DNA of 64,000 bases, from positions 19,235,001-19,299,000 of the forward strand of contig OY756972.1 of the NCBI GenBank assembly GCA_963580455.1, given 5' to 3'. Shown in pieces: positions 1-11,137 of this stretch (position 1 is its first letter; each line of letters begins with the position of its first letter). The position numbers and the translations under genes are program-made. A model generated the notes under the pieces. It had not been told where the DNA came from and made no database searches. It saw only the letters and a list, made by a program, of their open reading frames with translations. This stretch comes from Euonymus europaeus. Taxonomy: Eukaryota > Streptophyta > Magnoliopsida > Celastrales > Celastraceae.

Positions 1-709
1 TTGCATACACAACTAAAGCAGCTACATAAAATGGCAAGGTAAGAACAGAGAATATTCTGTGGGAGATTTCACCTCTTACTTCCTCCTTTATATGAGCAAT
101 TATGGTGTGCACCAAAAGAGCAAATTAGTAAGAAGGCAATAAGATGTCTGCCAGACTTGTCTCCCATAAAACCAGAAACAATAGCTGAAACATTAAACTG
201 TAGGCTGGAGCTGCAACACAAACCCACTGATCTATGAACATAATAGTAATCAGAAATCACAACGACTAGTGAAAAATATATTCCTGTTTTTTTACCCATT
301 TTTGTTTGCCTTGATAAATTTCAGAGATACTGCTACTGAATGAAAGAATATAACATGCAGAGGATAATAAATAAACCTCTAAGAATGAAGAAGAAAGGTA
401 CAGCCAGGTTCGGCATTAAGCTGCATACAGTGCCAAAAGAGTAGTTTATACCTTAAATAGAAATTCAAAAAATACAATTTCTTGCTTCCTACTACTGAAA
501 CTTTGGGAACAAAAATTCTGTATTTTGATACCAATAGAACTTCGGCAACAATCATATCCAGAAGATTCATCTTTCTGTTATATACAAAAAACAAATCGAA
601 ACAGAGAGCCAAGGAGCGGTGGTGTTGAAGATGAGTTACCATGCAGAACGCAGATAGCCGCAGACGCAAGGATATCAAGTAAGATATATGGCTGTTGATC
701 TAATGCATT
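1..709 (-). other. 3' flank / probable 3' UTR of the SHMT gene
   Basis: This stretch lies directly downstream of the stop codon of the minus-strand serine hydroxymethyltransferase. I see no coding exon with splice signals in it. The short open frames here have no recognisable protein motif. It probably holds the 3' UTR and polyadenylation region, but I cannot place the cleavage site. Confidence 0.4.
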
Positions 710-3700
710 TCAAATGTCGAATCCAGGCATCGCAAGCTGGGAGGCAAACGTCTCAACCTGGTTTCGAAGCTCAACGATATCTTTATTGTTCAGAATACCC
801 TTGAGGAAATCTTTCTGCATTTTACCATGTTCCCTCTGCACAAGACCAGTTATTTGGGCAGCCCTAATAAGGAAGTCAGCGATTGTTTCAAACTCAGCCT
901 CTAAACAACCTCGTGATGTCATAGCAGGAGTACCTGATAAATAATAGGGTTAGAGCTGGAAATTTTGGCTGTTAACATCCCATCATATATTTTCTACAAA
1001 ACAAAGACCGGCCAACTTCAGAAACAGGAAAGATTCAAGTCAATAATGATGCTAAATTTAGTATTGATGCACAATGATATTGTACTTATAAGCAGCCCAT
1101 AAAATGTATTTCCAGTAGTTAGAAGAATCTACAAACATGAATTTGGAAATTAAGCCCACGAAAACTTTATGAATTATTTGCAAATCAATGGATCATAAAA
1201 AGGAAATTAAATTGGACCGTGCATGCTGGATGAGACCTTGACAGACACATAAACTATGACCATTTCTGCAGCTGAAAGACAGTTTCAAATAATATTAAAC
1301 AAATTATAAATGTCTCCATCAAAAGCATGAAAAGGTCACTACATACCAATTCTTACTCCTCCAGGCGAAAATGCTCCATTATCACCAAAAATGGCAGTTT
1401 TATTGAGAGTGATGTTGCACATCTCACAGACTTTCTCATAATTCTTGCCTAGAAAAAGTTAAAATAGCAATAATGTCAATAATAGTAAAGATATTACCAA
1501 CAGTAATAAAGACATTGCTGCACACTTCAATATGTGTCTCTCTACACAAACATTTATCGGACTCGAAAAAGACATACATGATACATATGCATAAACCGGT
1601 TAAAACACAATGATGATGAATTGGTTCTTATACCGAGTGACAATTCTCTCTGTGTGTGCGTGTGCCTCCCTCTCAAACAGACACACCAATCTTGATGCAG
1701 GACGGGCCAACCCGATTCCACGGGCTTTTCGAGCTCAGAGGCCGCAGCATGGCCCTAGGCCCATCCTGGACCAGATCTGCAGATCGCACACCCCAACCCG
1801 CAAGGGATGTTGATGTGAGGAATCGAACCCCTCACATCCTTTAGACAGGCAAACCTGTCAACCAGCTAAGCTGCAGCTTAGTTGGTTGACAGGTTTGCCT
1901 GTCTAAAGGATGTGAGGGGTTCGATTCCTCACATCAACATCCCTTGCGGGTTGGGGTGTGCGATCTGCAGATCTGGTCCAGGATGGGCCTAGGGCCATGC
2001 CGCGGCCTCTGAGCTCGAAAAGCCCGTGGAATCGGGTTGGCCCGTCCTGCATCATAAAAGTGCACTTTTATGATGCAGCGGGCCCACCCATGACCAGGTC
2101 CTCCCTGTCATGGCGTGGCTGTCAACCCCGAGCCCACCCATGGTTCTCCCATCCCTGGGCCTAAGGGAGCCCACTAACATCAGGGCTGCATCCCATACAC
2201 CCCAACTCGTCGCTCTCCACTCCGTTCCCAGAGTGGTGGGTTGTTGGTGTGAGGATTCGAACCCTCACACCCTTTGTAAGGGGCAACCCTCACAACCAAC
2301 TAAGCTGCAGCTTAGCTGGTTGACAGGTTTGCCTGTCTAAAGGATGTGAGGGGTTCGATTCCTCACATCAACATCCCTTGCGGGTTGGGGTGTGCGATCT
2401 GCAGATCTGGTCCAGGATGGGCCTAGGGCCATGCCGCGGCCTCTGAGCTCGAAAAGCCCGTGGAATCGGGTTGGCCCGTCGTGCATCAAATCTCTGCAGA
2501 AAAAGTTAACAAAATAAAAAAGAAAGGTAGTATCCCATATGTCAAGTTGACAGTCATGATCAATCCATTAAGCTTTGCTACTCCAAAAGCTACTCTTTTA
2601 CATCTAAGTATTAAACACTAAAATAAAAGACTAAAATAATGTGGCTATGATAACTTAAAAGTGATAGAAAAGTGACCAAGGAATCAAATGGTACAATTAT
2701 GTAGACCATTTCTTGCAATAATAAAACTTTCAATAATTTTCAACAAAAGGCCCAGAAGCCCAAGGCATAATCTTCCCCTTTCTATATTATTCAGCCGGCG
2801 GATGATTAGTAACAGTACATTTTAGCAAATGCCTCTACACGCCAGAGATGCAGCCTTGAAATTTTTTGCATTGCATGCTACAGGAATTTCACCCTTAAGA
2901 TGGTCATCACATATATTGGGTCTTAATGGATGTGTATTTCAGCATTGGCTCTACTTGATTATAACTGCGTTTATTAATGTTCATAATATACAAACATAAA
3001 ATATAGATATGTTTGTTCCAGGTGTAAAAATATATGTAGAACCACCAGATGAATTTGTGATGCAAGCGCACACGCACACACAATCAATTTCACTGTCCAC
3101 TGGACAAGGAAGAACCATAATACCTGTTAAGCCTAGAGTAGATAGGTCCCAGAGCAATAAATGGTTGTCAGTTCCCCCAGTCACCAACCTGCATTTTCTT
3201 CTCAGCAACGCAGATGCTAAAGCTTGAGCATTTTTCTTCACCTGTTGCATATATACCTTGAACTCAGGACTAGCAACTTGTTTTAAGGCAATGGCAAGAG
3301 CAGCAATGTGGTTATTGTGAGGACCCCCCTGCAATGATGCATATACTGCAAAATTTATCTTCTCCTCAAAATCATAGTGGCTAATACCATCACCATGATT
3401 AAGCAGCATTCCATGGTTCCTCTGCTTGGCACCTCTCCTGTAAAATATAATACCACCCCTAGGGCCCCGCAGACTTTTATGAGTTGTTGAGGTAACAATA
3501 TCACAGTACTCAAATGGACTTGCACATATCTGTATAAGAAAACAGCAAACACATAGTAAGGTACAAATGTTACAGAGATTCCCTTGTTATATGTGGCAGT
3601 GGAACCAATTGGCATTACTCACTGACTATAAAACATACTCCAGACCAGCATGCAAAAAGAAAAATAGATACTAAAAGAAAAAGGAAAAAAACAAAAGATA

Positions 3701-5941
3701 TGCATACAGGCATGAGGCGCCACAATGCAAGGAGTAATTTATCCCCAGAACACAATATGTTGCTTGATTAATTTGCAAGGACTAAAATATGGTAAAATCA
3801 GCAAATGTACTACTCATTAACAAAAGCTGTAAATGTCAAACATGAACACAAAAATAAAGAATACTCAATTAACCCCACTAAGTTTTGTTAGCAAAAGACT
3901 TTCCTGTTTTAATGCTACAAAGAAATAACCAACCAAACTCCCAAAACTCTCTGTGAATATTTCAAACTCACATGTTTTGATTCTGGTATCATCGCAGAGC
4001 TTATCCATCAACAATCCAGCAGCTCTAACAATCTAATTTTCCGTTGTACAATTATAAATTAATTGTAAATATAAGCAAATTGGTCAAAACATAACTCCAA
4101 TTGCATAACTCACACACTTTCAATGTTTTCAGATGTCTTCTCAGTTCTCACCAAATCTCTCCTTAGATCAAGTGAAGAAATGCAAAAATTATATTAATGG
4201 CATATCCACTATCAATGAAGTCTCCAAATGCAAAAGAAATTTACAAAAAGAATTACCGAGGTACAACCACAAGAAACAATTACAGGGTATTTAAGTTAAA
4301 TGTTCTCCAAGAGACATATGAAGGCATTTTTCAAGTTAGTCCTAATTCATTAATTCCCAAAACTTCTCAAATTTATTTTGCAAAAACACCAGTTTTTTGG
4401 TTTTATTACGTTAGAAAAGTATTCTAACTGTTCTTAAGGCCAGAAAACTGAGGGCAAAACCAAAAAGTCTTCACTTTGCACCGAACAAGATATTAAAAGA
4501 ACCAATGAACCATGCACTCTGTACTAATCAAGAAAGAACTCAGCTATTAAATATGGTTCGAGTTTGCAGGATTGCTTACAAAGAACTTTTATCTAATATA
4601 TCTACATAATATCTTAGAACGTGTTGTTAAACTCTAACATGATTGATATGTGAAATTGCACCAGATCAATCAAAAGTGGCATTAGTTTCATGTTGTTACC
4701 AAAGCTCATTATCAGCACATACCCAAAATCAAATTGCTAAACAAACAGCAGAAACCACAATCCTGTAGCGACCAGTCCAATGCTTGGTTATTGACATTCT
4801 CAGGAGCCAATCAGTATGACCTTCTAATGATATCCGATATAAATGCATAAACTAAAAAAAAGGCCTCAACATGTACAGAAATCTACAACTAAGGGACCAA
4901 ACACTACAACACAATCAAAAGTTCAAGTATTCAAACCTTGGCTGCCACAAGACCGCTAATTTGAGCCATATCACCCATCAAAACTGCTCCACACTTATCT
5001 GCAATCTGCCTAAACCTTGAGTAATTCCACTCGCGAGGGTAGGAGCTCCCGCCACAAACAAGTATCTTTGGGCGAAAATCAAGGGCCTTCTCCTCAAGCT
5101 TATCATAATCAATGTAACCTGTTTGCGGGTTCACCTTATAAGGTAAAGTCTCAAAGAATATAGACGCAGCAGATACCTTCTTCCCACTTGGGGTATAGTA
5201 CCCGTGACTCATATGGCCACCAGAAGGCGAATCCAACCCCATTATCCTATCCCCCGGAAGTATAAGCCCTGTGTAAACTGCCAAATTTGCAGAGGTGCAC
5301 GAATAAGGTTGCACATTCACGCCCCATTTATCAGAGTCGAGGCCAAATGCAGCCAATGCCCGCTCCATACAAAGCAATTCAATTTGATCAATATATTGAT
5401 TTCCGGTATAGTACCGAGCTCCAGGCATTCCCTCTGAGTACTTATTGGATACGTGGCTTCCTAGGGCTTCCATTACAGCACGGCACACATAATTCTCAGA
5501 AGCAATCAATTCAATCCCTCTGAATTGTCTCTGCTTCTCTTTCTCCATAATTTCAAGAACCTCGGGGTCGGCTTCCCCAAGAGGCTGGTTACCCCATGAC
5601 CGGACCCAAGCTTGCCGCTCCTCGAGTCCCGACCCAATTGCAATCCGCTTCGAAGGTAAGCACGCTTGAGAATCCCTATCCCTCTTTATACACATACGGT
5701 GCCCTAATATGCTGAACTGCTCAGAATCCCCTTCAACCTCGCCATTCTCAACCCGATCATCATCCTTCTGATCGAACAATTGAAGAGGTACCCGATTCGA
5801 TGAGCCGCAAAAAGTTGAATCAATCTGAAATGAAAACGAATCATCAGCGACTCCGGACGGGATTTTCGCAGTCGCAGGCACCGGTGACGTGTGAGAGTTG
5901 AACCCTAGAGAGAGACCTGAGGGAGCATGCGATGAATCCAT
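710..5941 (-). CDS. Serine hydroxymethyltransferase, SHM6/SHM7 type, 4 coding exons
   Basis: PLP enzyme interconverting serine and glycine with transfer of a one-carbon unit to tetrahydrofolate. Exons on the minus strand: 5941-4937, 3529-3124, 1448-1347 and 933-710. They sum to 1737 nt, giving 578 aa. The start is the ATG at 5941; two codons upstream the frame has only a TTG. Residues 1 to about 108 form an N-terminal extension typical of the SHM6/7 clade, with a bipartite basic stretch (KR...PSKR) that could be a nuclear signal. The catalytic core follows, with [34 protein letters not shown] and the PLP-lysine motif [13 protein letters not shown] (Lys353). The C terminus contains [17 protein letters not shown]. 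An oddity: the usually conserved DMAHISG reads GDMAQISG, so a conserved His is Gln327. Intron 2 carries an inverted SINE array. The family is certain and the SHM6/7 assignment is likely; catalytic activity is not shown. Confidence 0.93.
1694..2487. repeat. Array of four tRNA-derived SINE-like units in alternating orientation
   Basis: Four units lie head-to-head and tail-to-tail in the second intron of the SHMT gene: 1694-1873 (minus), 1874-2055 (plus), about 2066-2313 (minus, diverged subfamily) and 2314-2487 (plus). Each begins near a CTGCAG palindrome followed by a tRNA-like A box (TTAGYTGGTTGAC) and B box (GGTTCGATTCC, or GGGTTCGAATCC in the diverged unit). Units 1 and 2 differ at about two positions over roughly 180 bp and form a near-perfect inverted repeat. 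Units 2 and 3 meet at a second palindrome (ATCATAAAAGTGCACTTTTATGAT). The units are GC-rich against an AT-rich intron. Confidence 0.85.
3530..4936 (-). other. Intron 1 of the SHMT gene
   Basis: The intron lies between donor GTTTGA after codon 335 and acceptor CAG at 3530-3532. It is AT-rich and unremarkable. The open frame at 4197-4427 has no recognisable domain and I treat it as chance. Confidence 0.6.
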
Positions 5942-6430
5942 AACCAACTAATCAAAATTGAGTACCTATTCTGGTTAGGGCTGTGTGTATGAGTAGCAGC
6001 AACAGAAACAGAAGCTACAGCGGAAGTAAGAAAGCCTTGGTCTTTCAGACGATTTTGCTCCCATGGAAGTTAATCCGCGAAACCTAGTCCAGGAAAGAAA
6101 TACGAGTTTTCTATACGAAAATGTCAATTGAGGAAAGAAAAAGCGAAAAGGGAATGGAACCGGCTGGCATTTTGGGTAATGTTCTCTGTTCCTCGAATGG
6201 GAGAGGGTGACCGGGACTAGCCGGTGGTATAAGAACTGCTGTGTGTGACTCACGTGGACGGTTAAGCGCCCAGGTTCAGATTATAATTTTGGACACGTGG
6301 GGTATAAAGATTGGGTTGCGGCCCATGTTTGATATTTGGTATTTATATGTAGATATTTATTTGATAAGGGATCCAGCCTGGCTGGAATGAATACTTCTTC
6401 TTTCCCTCTATCTTTTTTCACAATTTCAAG
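5942..6430 (-). promoter_or_regulatory. 5' UTR and upstream region of the SHMT gene
   Basis: The region upstream of the SHMT ATG includes a pyrimidine/purine-rich leader. An ACGT-core motif (CACGTGG) lies near 6250 and again near 6295, on a strand-symmetric ACGTG core typical of plant G-box-like elements. No confident TATA box was assigned. The upstream open frame at 5975-6253 is probably leader sequence. Confidence 0.4.
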
Positions 6431-6438
6431 CTAAGAGG

Positions 6439-7253
6439 CAGGGGCGGTCCTAGCCAATTTGGGGCCGGGGCGAAAAATTTTTTGGGGGCCCTCAAGATAG
6501 GGTTCGGGGCAGCGTCCCGAAAAAAATTTTGAGGGTTCGGGGCAACGCCCCGAAATTTGTTTTTGACACATAGTCATAACTTTTAAATTAATAATAAAAA
6601 TTTAAACAAATAAAACAACAATAAATTTTTGATGGCTGGAACCCAATTTTGGGAAGTTAGGTCATCACGCATTGAATGTCATTACATTAAAATTAAACTA
6701 GTCATTAAAATATTCAGTTAAAAATATAATTACATGAAATCACATAAATAAAGACGTTGGAGGTTGGAGAGAGGGAGACAGAACATAGATTACAGAGATG
6801 AGACACGAGAGAAAGAGGTGAAAGAGGTGAAGATGTAAATTAGGGTTTTAAAAGTGAAATTGGGTCTTGTAGTAAATAACTTTGAACTTTAAATTGGAGG
6901 CCCAATTTTAAGTATAAAAAACGAATCTTTGGACTTGAAATTGGGGCCCAATTTTAACTACAAAAAATGGAAAAAATTGGGGCTTGGGGATGGACTATGG
7001 TTTGAGGGCCCAATTTTATGATAAAAAAATAAAGAAAAAATATGGTGCGCCTACTTGGTATTGAACCTCAAATCTCTCGCAGACCAAAGTAAACAACTTA
7101 CCATTAAGCAACAAGAGAAACAACATGCCTTTTATTACAAAGAATAAATTATATACATACATTATAACCAATTAATAAAAAAAAAATTTGGGGCCCCGAA
7201 TTTTGGGGGCCCTGGGCGGCCGCCCCTGTCGCCCCACCCCAGGGCCGCCGCTG
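6439..7253. mobile_element. Non-autonomous hAT-type MITE, 815 bp, with 8-bp TSD
   Basis: The element is flanked by a perfect 8-bp target-site duplication CTAAGAGG (6431-6438 and 7254-7261). Its ends are imperfect terminal inverted repeats beginning CAGGGGCGGTCC and CAGCGGCGGCCC. An 8-bp duplication and a CAGGG-type terminus are hallmarks of the hAT superfamily. There is no transposase frame inside, so it would need a helper. Sub-terminal G/C-rich blocks (GGGGCCCC, GGGGGCCCT) can pair across the element. A tRNA-like segment lies at about 7045-7125. Confidence 0.88.
7045..7125 (-). repeat. tRNA-like (SINE-like) segment inside the hAT MITE
   Basis: Read on the minus strand, this piece has an A-box-like TTGCTTAATGGTAAGTTG and a B-box-like GGTTCAATACC, spaced about as in a tRNA. 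The cloverleaf does not close well, so this is a decayed tRNA-derived segment and not a working tRNA gene. Confidence 0.4.
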
Positions 7254-7485
7254 CTAAGAGGTCTTGCATTATGTTGTTTATATTCTTCCTTACTTTTATT
7301 TACATGTATATATTGACTACATGATTTTTGCTATGAATTTTCTTAAGTTTTATGAGTGTTGAATCAAAAAATAATTTATAAATTCTACCAAATCTTCCAG
7401 ACATGTTCATTAAGGCTTATCCATTCAAACATTAACAGAATAAATAACCAGGTTTGTCATATTTTATTCTTCTATCTCTGATATG

Positions 7486-8240
7486 TACGATTTTTAAACT
7501 TAAACCTTAAATCATACATCTTAAACACTAAATAATATCATTGAAATAAATTATGATCTCATATATCATAACGGATTATGATATAAAAACAGTAACATTA
7601 TTGAAATAGTAACATATAACTATACGATCTCATATATGTACAATATTTAATCATATATAAACTTTTTCTGGTAATCCATAAACCCAAAATCCTAAACAAT
7701 AACATTGAAAGAAATTATGATCTCATATATTATAACATATTATGAACTCAAAAGAGTAACGTTAAAATAGTAATATGTAACTATATGATCTCAGATATGT
7801 ACGATCTTCAAATCCTAAACTATAAACCCTAACATTAAAACAGATTATGATCTTAGATCCCATAACATATTATGATCTCTAAATAATAACATATAACTGA
7901 ACGATCTCATATTTGGACGATCTTTAAACACTAAACCTCAAATCTTAAACCATAAATCCTCAACTTTTAACTTTTAACCATAAACAGTACCATTGAAAAA
8001 AAGATTATAATCTCATATCCCACAACATAATATAATCAACTAAATAATAACATTGAAACAGTAACATATAATTGTACCATCTCATATTTGTACGATTTCT
8101 AAATTCTGAACCTTAAACAATAAACCCTAAACCCTAAGCAGTAACATTGAAATACATAATGATCTTAGATTTCATAACATATTATGATGTCAAAACAGTG
8201 ACATATGATTGTACTAGCTATATCATATATGAACTAAGGT
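7486..8240. repeat. Diverged tandem array (about 110-190 bp units) with telomere-like motifs
   Basis: About five degenerate direct units follow each other. Each contains 'TGTACGATYT', a stretch of AAACCCTAA-like words, 'ACATTGAAA', 'TTATGATCTCATAT', 'CATAACATATTATGA' and 'AGTAACATATAAYT'. Unit lengths vary because the AAACCTTAAA/AAACCCTAA tract expands and contracts. No coding potential was seen. Confidence 0.7.
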
Positions 8241-9045
8241 TACATCTTAAATCTTAGATATAACAAGATGAAAACGAAGTATTCGAATTCCATTATGCCT
8301 CCAAATCTACTATCGAATCTCACATGCATCTCAGACCTAATAAGAAAAAGAAGAAGAAGAATGAAACGGTGGTGAAAGTGGACAATGGCAATGGATGATG
8401 GCGGCCGTGAAGGCAGACAATGACAGTATGTGGTAGAGATGGAGGCGGACAATAGCAACGATGGAGATGCAGAGAGGTGTCTTAAATCTAGATATTTTCT
8501 TAAATTTATGTCTATTAAGGAAGAATGACAAATATATGATTATGTAAAATATTAATTTCTAAAATAGGCAAGGCACTTGAAAGAAAAAAGTAATTTCATT
8601 ATACCTTTTTATCCAACACTTATCAATAGGTATTTACATGTCATTTTCTATAGATTTTAATATCGTGATGGCAAAAATTAGCCCACTCCCTACAAACTAA
8701 AGCCCAAGAATCAAAAGTTAACAACCAATCCACCCAAAATACCTTTGGAACCCAGTCAAGATGGTCTTTGCTTGATACCAGCTACTTCGATTGCGATAAG
8801 GTTATCCTTCGCAGTTCGTACTAATATGTTATTTAAGTTACTCATCATGGCATTCTTGTCTGACATTCGCATACGTATAAAAGTACGTATAGCCAAATTT
8901 GTTTGTAAAGTTAGGTGGCCTGGCCTAGACTTGGTTACTTAAATATGTGTCAAAACACCAGCACACTGCCAGGAAACGAGCAGTGCTTTCCCTACCCAAA
9001 GGTAGACCAGAAATTAATCAGAACCAGTAATACAACGTTCAAAAC
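8241..9045. other. Intergenic DNA, one half of a dispersed 75-bp direct repeat
   Basis: No gene recognised. The segment 8869-8945 recurs at 9380-9452 (shared words AAAAGTACGTAT, GCCAAATTTGTTTGT and TTGGTTACTTAAAT). The open frames at 8240-8531 are low-complexity shadows. Confidence 0.4.
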
Positions 9046-9058
9046 AACTAGCTAGACT

Positions 9059-9233
9059 TCATCAATAATGTAATTTTTATTATATTTCTTGTTTTTTCTT
9101 TGCTGTCACCCCTGGCTTTCTTTTTGAAGGCTATGTAGTCTAAAACTATGATTTTTATGTTCGGTTTTCCTCCGCTTTGTGAGGTTTATTATCTATATAT
9201 TTCTGAGGCTAAGCCTATTTACCAAAAAAAAAT
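9059..9233 (+). mobile_element. 5'-truncated LINE 3' tail with 13-bp TSD
   Basis: A 175-bp insert ends in a short poly(A) run (9224-9232) and is flanked by the 13-bp direct repeat AACTAGCTAGACT (9046-9058 and 9234-9246). A poly(A) tail, a long target duplication and no terminal inverted repeat point to target-primed reverse transcription, i.e. an L1-type LINE fragment. The body has the look of LINE 3' sequence (GGTTTTCCTCCGCTTTGTG) but no coding region survives. Confidence 0.65.
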
Positions 9234-9618
9234 AACTAGCTAGACTACGTGGCTAAGCAAATACAACGTTCAAAACCTCGAAAACCTTGAATTGTCAATT
9301 TGATGCATTCGATATTTTAAAGCTATGATTTGAGGTATTCTCACCCACCATAAAAAAATAAAAAATAAAAAAAGTATTCACATACTTATAAAAGTACGTA
9401 TTGCCAAATTTGTTTGTCAAGTTAGGTGGCCTACACTTGGTTACTTAAATAAGCCGAGCCAGGAATTAGAAAGGCCCGGAGGGTATTTTGCACACATATA
9501 GACTTTTATGGGTTGTGGCCCATTACATATCCGGCCCAAACTCTTCCTTCTAAAAACGGAGAAGCCGCCCAATACAGGCTTCGCCTCGCAGCTCCTAGTG
9601 CTCCAATTCTACTTGTCA

Positions 9619-10045
9619 ATGGAGTTGCAATTTTCATCTTCTTCTTCTTCAGCTTCACAATATATCCCTTCCTTTTGGGATTATCTTCATCTGCTTCTCT
9701 TGCGCCCTATTCTAGCTATTTCTTTTGCCGTCTTATTTATTTTTGTTGGTAATTCTCCCCCTCGGTCTATAATTTATTGTTCTAGCTGGAAAAAATTCGG
9801 ATATGTAATCGATGAAAAAAAGTTGATTTTATGTTGAATGATGAAGAATTAACTTTTTTTGTTCTTTTGGGTTGACTGAAATTGCAGGATGGTTGTTGGC
9901 GTGGAAGCTAGTCCTGGTCCATGTCCCTCTTGTGCAAGAGATCTTCGGTTTGCGTAAGAAGAAAGAGATAAGGAAACCTCCCACTCGTAAATTATCTCGA
10001 TATTACAACTCCATTAATGCCCAAAATCGAGATCTTAACTGGTAA
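9619..10045 (+). CDS. Small plant membrane protein of unknown function (95 aa, two exons)
   Basis: Exons 9619-9748 and 9888-10045 join with GT-AG borders in phase 1 to give 288 nt, 95 aa. The N terminus is Ser-rich. A strongly hydrophobic stretch follows (residues about 24-50: LHLLLLRPILAISFAVLFIF, then W and an amphipathic part), then HVPLVQEIFGLRKKKE and a basic tail RKPPTRKLSRYYNS. This looks like a single-pass membrane anchor with a basic cytosolic side; I do not know its function. GGCCCA motifs upstream (about 9518 and 9533) suit a housekeeping promoter, which is why I prefer the ATG at 9619 to the in-frame one at 9508. The terminal TGG TAA overlaps a possible donor (TG|GTAAAT), so an alternative last exon is possible. 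Confidence 0.62.
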
Positions 10046-10795
10046 ATTTTTATCACATTAATTTAAATTTTCTGAATCGAGATTTTTTTTCACGCTCTAC
10101 TCAATCTTTTCTTTTTTTGGGGTGTAGAGTTACAATTGGAATTTTGTGCTTGATCAAGATATGGGTTTTTGTGATTGGATTTTGAATGATTTCTTAGTAA
10201 ATCAGTCTGCATTGGTTTTAGAGGATAGTCTTTTTTGGAGCACTATTTTTATGTGAATGTGAAGTAATAAAAAAAGAGTTTAGGATTATGCAAAGGATAA
10301 ATTTTGATGATTGTGCCCTTGCGTGAGCGTGATATCAATGGAGACCTGTTGTGTTGTGCCTTCTGAAAGGCATTAGTTTGAGGCAGCTTCGTTGATTTAC
10401 ACACATGCTTTCCTTGCTCTTTTATCAGTTCTTACTCGCATGCTGAGGCATACGATTTTTTTTGGGACAAATAACAAAATGCACCCTACTTAAATACCTT
10501 TGAGCCGTGTCAAAATGAAAAACTTGGACGAATTAGAAATTTTTTCGTTTCCGGCTGGTTTTATTGGGAGTGATCTTCACATATCACAAAGCCAAATCAT
10601 GAACTTTGTCTCTGAATATTAGTTATGCTTTAATTAAACGGTCTTCTATGGATCTCTAGTTTGGCTAGGATGTGCACAATGGTCGATTGAGGGTTTCAAT
10701 TTCGTTTGTAGGTTTCTTCTGACTAGATAATTATTTTGCTATTCGGTTGTTTGTTTTTGCTTGGTTGGCTTTCAGGTTTACGGTGCTTCATGACT

Positions 10796-11137
10796 GTATA
10801 CGCGTTTCGGAAATAAAGGGTGCAGTTAGACGAATTCAAACTTAAGATACATTAATATTTAATTCTAAATTGGAGGGAATTAGTTTCTTCACCTGGTGGA
10901 TTTTCCATCTTAAACCCCATCCATATTATGAAGTACAAACTAAATGCATTTGATATCTGACTAATGATCGTATATGCATTTTCGGAAATAAAGAGTGCAC
11001 TTAGACGAATTCAAGCTTCAAATGCATTAGTATTTAATCATAAACGTGAGGGTGTTATTTTCTTCTCCTGGTGGATTTCCCATCTTAAACCCTCCCATAT
11101 TGTAAACTAAATGCATTTGATATCTAATAGACTGACA
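10796..11137. repeat. Two direct copies of a ~170-bp unit
   Basis: Copy 1 at 10796-10969 and copy 2 at 10970-11137 share GTATAYGCRTTTTCGGAAAT, TTAGACGAATTCAA, CCTGGTGGATTT, CCATCTTAAACCC and AAATGCATTTGATATCT in the same order. Identity is roughly 80-85% by eye. They are adjacent with no spacer. Confidence 0.75.

Noticed and set aside
1874..1960. Possible functional tRNA gene (A and B boxes)
   Set aside because: The sequence is repeated in several orientations and continues into a longer conserved GC-rich body, and no proper cloverleaf closes. It is a SINE head.
8240..8531. Minus-strand small open frames with HLYHILSLSAF
   Set aside because: No homology that I recognise, no splice or promoter context; low-complexity GA/TC-rich DNA.
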